Part shown: one piece after another, positions 5,842-8,283 of the stretch | Layout: every line of letters begins with the position of its first letter | Numbering within the stretch: position 1 is the stretch's first letter | NCBI GenBank assembly: GCA_006227015.1 | Contig: SBGI01000114.1 | Coordinates: 1-8,283 of the forward strand | Length of the DNA stretch: 8,283 bases | Direction: 5' to 3' | Source of the DNA: Gammaproteobacteria bacterium | GTDB taxonomy: Bacteria > Pseudomonadota > Gammaproteobacteria > Pseudomonadales > Porticoccaceae | The notes under the pieces: generated by a model | The model's input: the letters and a program-made list of their open reading frames with translations, nothing else | The model's database searches: none | Told to the model about the DNA's origin: nothing | Made by a program: the position numbers and the translations under genes

Positions 5842-6924
5842 ATGAACGACAGATCCATACAGCGCCCAACGGCCGAGAACCTCTACCGACACGAGCTGGA
5901 AATACTGCGCGAATGGGACCCTGGTCCGGCGCCACCCGGCTGGAACCTCTCCCCCCTGGCGGTGGAAAAATTTGTGCTTGGCGATGATGAACTGAAGATC
6001 CAGCGCAAATTTGTTGCCCAGCGCGAACTGGTAACCCGCATCATTATCAGTATCGCTACTAACAGGGGAGCGATGCTGATTGGCGAACCCGGCACCGCCA
6101 AATCCTGGCTGTCGGAACTGCTGTCCGCGGCAATTTCCGGCCAGTCCACCCTTACCGTGCAGGGTGGCGCCATCTCACAGATCGGCCAGCTGCTATACAG
6201 CTGGAATGAGGCATTGCTGAATACCAAAGGACCCTGTGCGGAAGCACTGATTCCCAGCCCTATCTATCAGGGTATGCGCGATGGCCAGTTGGTGCGTTTC
6301 GAAGAGATTGCCCGATGCCCGCAACCCATCCAGGATGCCATTCTCTCCATCATGTCGGAACGCCAGATCATGGTTCCGGAGCTGGGCAAGGACAGCGTTT
6401 TATTTGCCCGGGAAGGCTTCAACATCATCGCCACATCCAACTCTCTGGACAAGGGTATCTATGACATGAGTGCCGCGTTAAAACGCCGCATGAATTTCGA
6501 GACCATCCCCCCGATCAGAGATTTGCAGGATGAAATTGACGTGGTGATGCGCGAATCGGAGAAACTGATCCGCCTCTCGGGTGTTGATGTAAAACCGGAT
6601 CCAAAAACCATCGAAGTCCTGACCACCATCTTTCACGAACTGCGCAATGGCCAGACCCTGGATGGACGCAGCACTGACCGTCTTGCCGCCACGGTCATGT
6701 CCACCGCCGAGGCGGTTTCCGTAGCGCACGCCATGGGCGTTCACGCTTACTATTACAGTGAGGGCAGCATGGGGCTGGAGGGTCTGGTACATTTTTTGAT
6801 CGGTGCGGCCCTCAAAGACAACAAGGATGACCGCCGACGTATGAAGCACTATTTTGAGACAGAGGTGTCCATCAAGAAAGGCGACCATTGGCAACAAGTG
6901 TATGAGCAACGACGGCTGCTCTAA
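5842..6924 (+). CDS. MoxR-family AAA+ ATPase, YehL-like
   Basis: This 360-residue cytoplasmic AAA+ protein is of the MoxR type; such proteins remodel or help insert cofactors into partners, often VWA-domain proteins. The N-terminal PPGWNLSPLAVEKFVLG (about residues 32-48) matches the YehL-like subgroup as I recall it. Walker A is GEPGTAKS (81-88). The Walker B region reads LVRFEEIAR with E154-E155 where most AAA+ proteins have Asp-Glu, so catalytic E155 is kept and the Mg-coordinating Asp is Glu. NIIATSN contains sensor-1 N200, and ALKRRM (R215/R216) is the likely arginine finger. A long frame runs upstream inside the preceding gene, but ATG 5842 is taken because homology starts there; GAGA at 5830-5833 could serve as a weak SD 8 bases away. 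The 10-nt gap from the upstream ATPase indicates one operon. The VWA and SWIM partners seen with E. coli yehL are absent here, as the next gene is convergent. Confidence 0.9.
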   Translation: MNDRSIQRPTAENLYRHELEILREWDPGPAPPGWNLSPLAVEKFVLGDDELKIQRKFVAQRELVTRIIISIATNRGAMLIGEPGTAKSWLSELLSAAISGQSTLTVQGGAISQIGQLLYSWNEALLNTKGPCAEALIPSPIYQGMRDGQLVRFEEIARCPQPIQDAILSIMSERQIMVPELGKDSVLFAREGFNIIATSNSLDKGIYDMSAALKRRMNFETIPPIRDLQDEIDVVMRESEKLIRLSGVDVKPDPKTIEVLTTIFHELRNGQTLDGRSTDRLAATVMSTAEAVSVAHAMGVHAYYYSEGSMGLEGLVHFLIGAALKDNKDDRRRMKHYFETEVSIKKGDHWQQVYEQRRLL

Positions 6925-7002
6925 TGCTCAATTCTCTTCATCGTGCCTGGAGCCAACGTCCTACTCTCAGCCTGAGGAAAAACGTTTGAGGCCAACAAGT
7001 CC

Positions 7003-8283
7003 TTAGGCACTTCCCACATGACAGGGCCTGGCACGAACACAGTTGCGGCCGCTATTTTTTGCCCAGTACAGCCCTTCATCCGCCCGCTTGACCAAACTGT
7101 CAATGGATTCGCCGGGGAAGTACTCGGCGACGCCAAAACTGCTGGTCACATGAATATGCTCTGGGTATTCGGCTCGCTCCATGGTGGCACGAAGCATTTC
7201 CGATAGTTTTTCTGCGCCCATCATCGACGTGTTTGGACAGATCACCATAAATTCCTCGCCGCCCCAGCGCCCCGCCTGATCGGTCTCGCGAATATTACTT
7301 TTCAGGGTACGGGAAAACTCCCGCAACACCTGGTCACCCACCAGGTGGCCATGCTCATCATTAACGTTTTTAAAGTGATCAATATCCAACAGAATCACCG
7401 AAAATACCGGGCTTCCACGATTTACCAACTTGCTCTCCTTGTACAACAGCTCATCCAGTTTATTGCGATTGTAGAGGCCCGTCAGGGTATCGGTAATGGA
7501 CAACCGCTCTGCATTTTTTCTCTGTGTCATGTCCTGAAAAATGGCATTGTAACCATCGAAGTTGCCCTCGCTATCCAACACCGGCTCGGCGGAAACCGCC
7601 ATTACCCGCTGCTCGCCATTCATGCACTGGAGAAACATCTCCCCGTGCCAGTTCTGACCCAAAGATATGGTTTCCATCATCTGCCGCAACCGCGGCCCAT
7701 TATCGGATTCCATCAATACCGTATCCTGCAGCTTTCCCAGCAACTGGGTGTTTTCATAACCCGTGAGTTCACAAAATGCCGCGGATGCGTACTGTACCTG
7801 CAGGTTTGCGTTGACCCTCAACACGCAGGTGTGGCGATCGAGTATTGACAGGTAATGCTCCATTTTTTCCCGTGCTTCATCCGCATCACGGGTTTTTTGC
7901 GAGACTCTTTTTTGCAACCGCTGATTGATTACAAACATCAATGCCAGCACAGCCATTGAAATGATCGCAAGGGGCATAATCCAGTGGAGAAAGACCGAAT
8001 GAGCATCGGCAGGAAGTAGATAATCATCGGCAAAGAAACCGTTTAAATCAGCCCCGGCGGGTATTCTGCCCCGCTCTCGGTAAATATTGGCAATTCGGTC
8101 AAACCGATGACGATTGATCAGACCAACATCCAGCAGATCAGGCTGGATCATCCGACGAATGGATTTGGCTTCATATGCCAGCTGTTCACGGGTTTTCTCC
8201 GGTTGATATTTCCTCAGAATCAGGTCGATGATCTCATCGGGATGATCAAGTGCATACACCCATCCCCGGATACTGGCGCGCCT
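7003..8283 (-). CDS. Sensor diguanylate cyclase: NMT1/THI5-like, TM, PAS, GGDEF (5' partial)
   Basis: This membrane-bound enzyme makes c-di-GMP from two GTP. The gene runs off the right edge: the frame stays open through 8283 (RRASIRGW before the GTG at 8259-8257), so GTG 8259 is an internal codon, and 426 codons are visible. From the N-terminal end, 8040-8283 encodes the end of an NMT1/THI5-like solute-binding domain (GWVYALDHPDEIIDLI), which would lie in the periplasm. A membrane span follows (about 7924-7983, WIMPLAIISMAVLALMFVI), then a short signalling helix and a PAS domain (about 7525-7857). The GGDEF domain (about 7024-7512) has LLDIDHFKNVND and an intact GGEEF active site at 7249-7263. 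RETD at 7279-7290, five residues before GGEEF, is the RxxD inhibitory I-site, so product feedback is expected. There is no EAL domain. The sensor type suggests control by a small thiamine-pyrimidine-like or related ligand; the ligand is not known. It is convergent with the AAA+ gene, with a 78-base gap. Confidence 0.93.
   Translation of the reverse strand, partial: RRASIRGWVYALDHPDEIIDLILRKYQPEKTREQLAYEAKSIRRMIQPDLLDVGLINRHRFDRIANIYRERGRIPAGADLNGFFADDYLLPADAHSVFLHWIMPLAIISMAVLALMFVINQRLQKRVSQKTRDADEAREKMEHYLSILDRHTCVLRVNANLQVQYASAAFCELTGYENTQLLGKLQDTVLMESDNGPRLRQMMETISLGQNWHGEMFLQCMNGEQRVMAVSAEPVLDSEGNFDGYNAIFQDMTQRKNAERLSITDTLTGLYNRNKLDELLYKESKLVNRGSPVFSVILLDIDHFKNVNDEHGHLVGDQVLREFSRTLKSNIRETDQAGRWGGEEFMVICPNTSMMGAEKLSEMLRATMERAEYPEHIHVTSSFGVAEYFPGESIDSLVKRADEGLYWAKNSGRNCVRARPCHVGSA

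Noticed and set aside
6925..7002. Bidirectional terminator between the convergent genes
   Set aside because: CTCAG/CTGAG at 6966-6976 leaves only a one-base loop and GCCT/AGGC at 6970-6992 is a 4-bp stem; neither makes a credible terminator.
7345..7848. 167-codon plus-strand frame opposite the GGDEF gene
   Set aside because: It is antisense to the PAS and GGDEF coding sequence, which has unmistakable motifs; no homology is recognised in the plus-strand product.

Overview
The window looks like chromosomal DNA from a free-living, probably marine, gammaproteobacterium. This is inferred from moderate GC, PRPP-synthase, T2SS/T4P ATPase and GGDEF proteins of proteobacterial type, and a secreted M6 protease with FnIII repeats and a Gly-rich Cys-containing tail. 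No marker gene fixes the genus. No rRNA, tRNA, CRISPR array or intact mobile element was seen.

Layout. (1) 1-719, plus strand: the C-terminal 238 codons of a ribose-phosphate pyrophosphokinase-like protein, cut by the left edge. (2) 720-1038: a non-coding gap with a weak hairpin, a -10-like hexamer and a clear Shine-Dalgarno for the next gene. (3) 1039-3258, plus: a secreted M6 (InhA/PrtV-type) zinc metalloprotease, followed by a strong intrinsic terminator at 3285-3308, so it is probably its own transcription unit. (4) 3309-3533: a leader region with two perfect 6-bp inverted repeats, a possible promoter and a possible 19-codon leader ORF. (5) 3534-5831, plus: an unusual fusion of a protein-isoaspartate-methyltransferase-like domain, a degenerate MshEN/GspE N-terminal domain and a complete GspE/PilB-type secretion ATPase. 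(6) 5842-6924, plus: a MoxR-family AAA+ ATPase resembling YehL, 10 nt downstream of the fusion and apparently in the same operon. (7) 7003-8283, minus: a diguanylate cyclase with an NMT1/THI5-like periplasmic sensor, one membrane span, a PAS domain and a GGEEF domain, cut by the right edge and convergent with the AAA+ gene.

How they may fit together. The most interesting part is the two-gene unit 3534-6924. It pairs a secretion/pilus-type hexameric ATPase carrying an N-terminal SAM-binding fold with a MoxR ATPase that usually sits beside VWA and SWIM-domain partners. Neither usual set of partners (GspF/pilins or VWA/SWIM) is present in the window. Its function is not known to me. The diguanylate cyclase next door makes a c-di-GMP link tempting, because MshEN domains can bind c-di-GMP, but the signature residues of that site are missing here. 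The PRPP synthase and the protease look functionally unrelated to this module.
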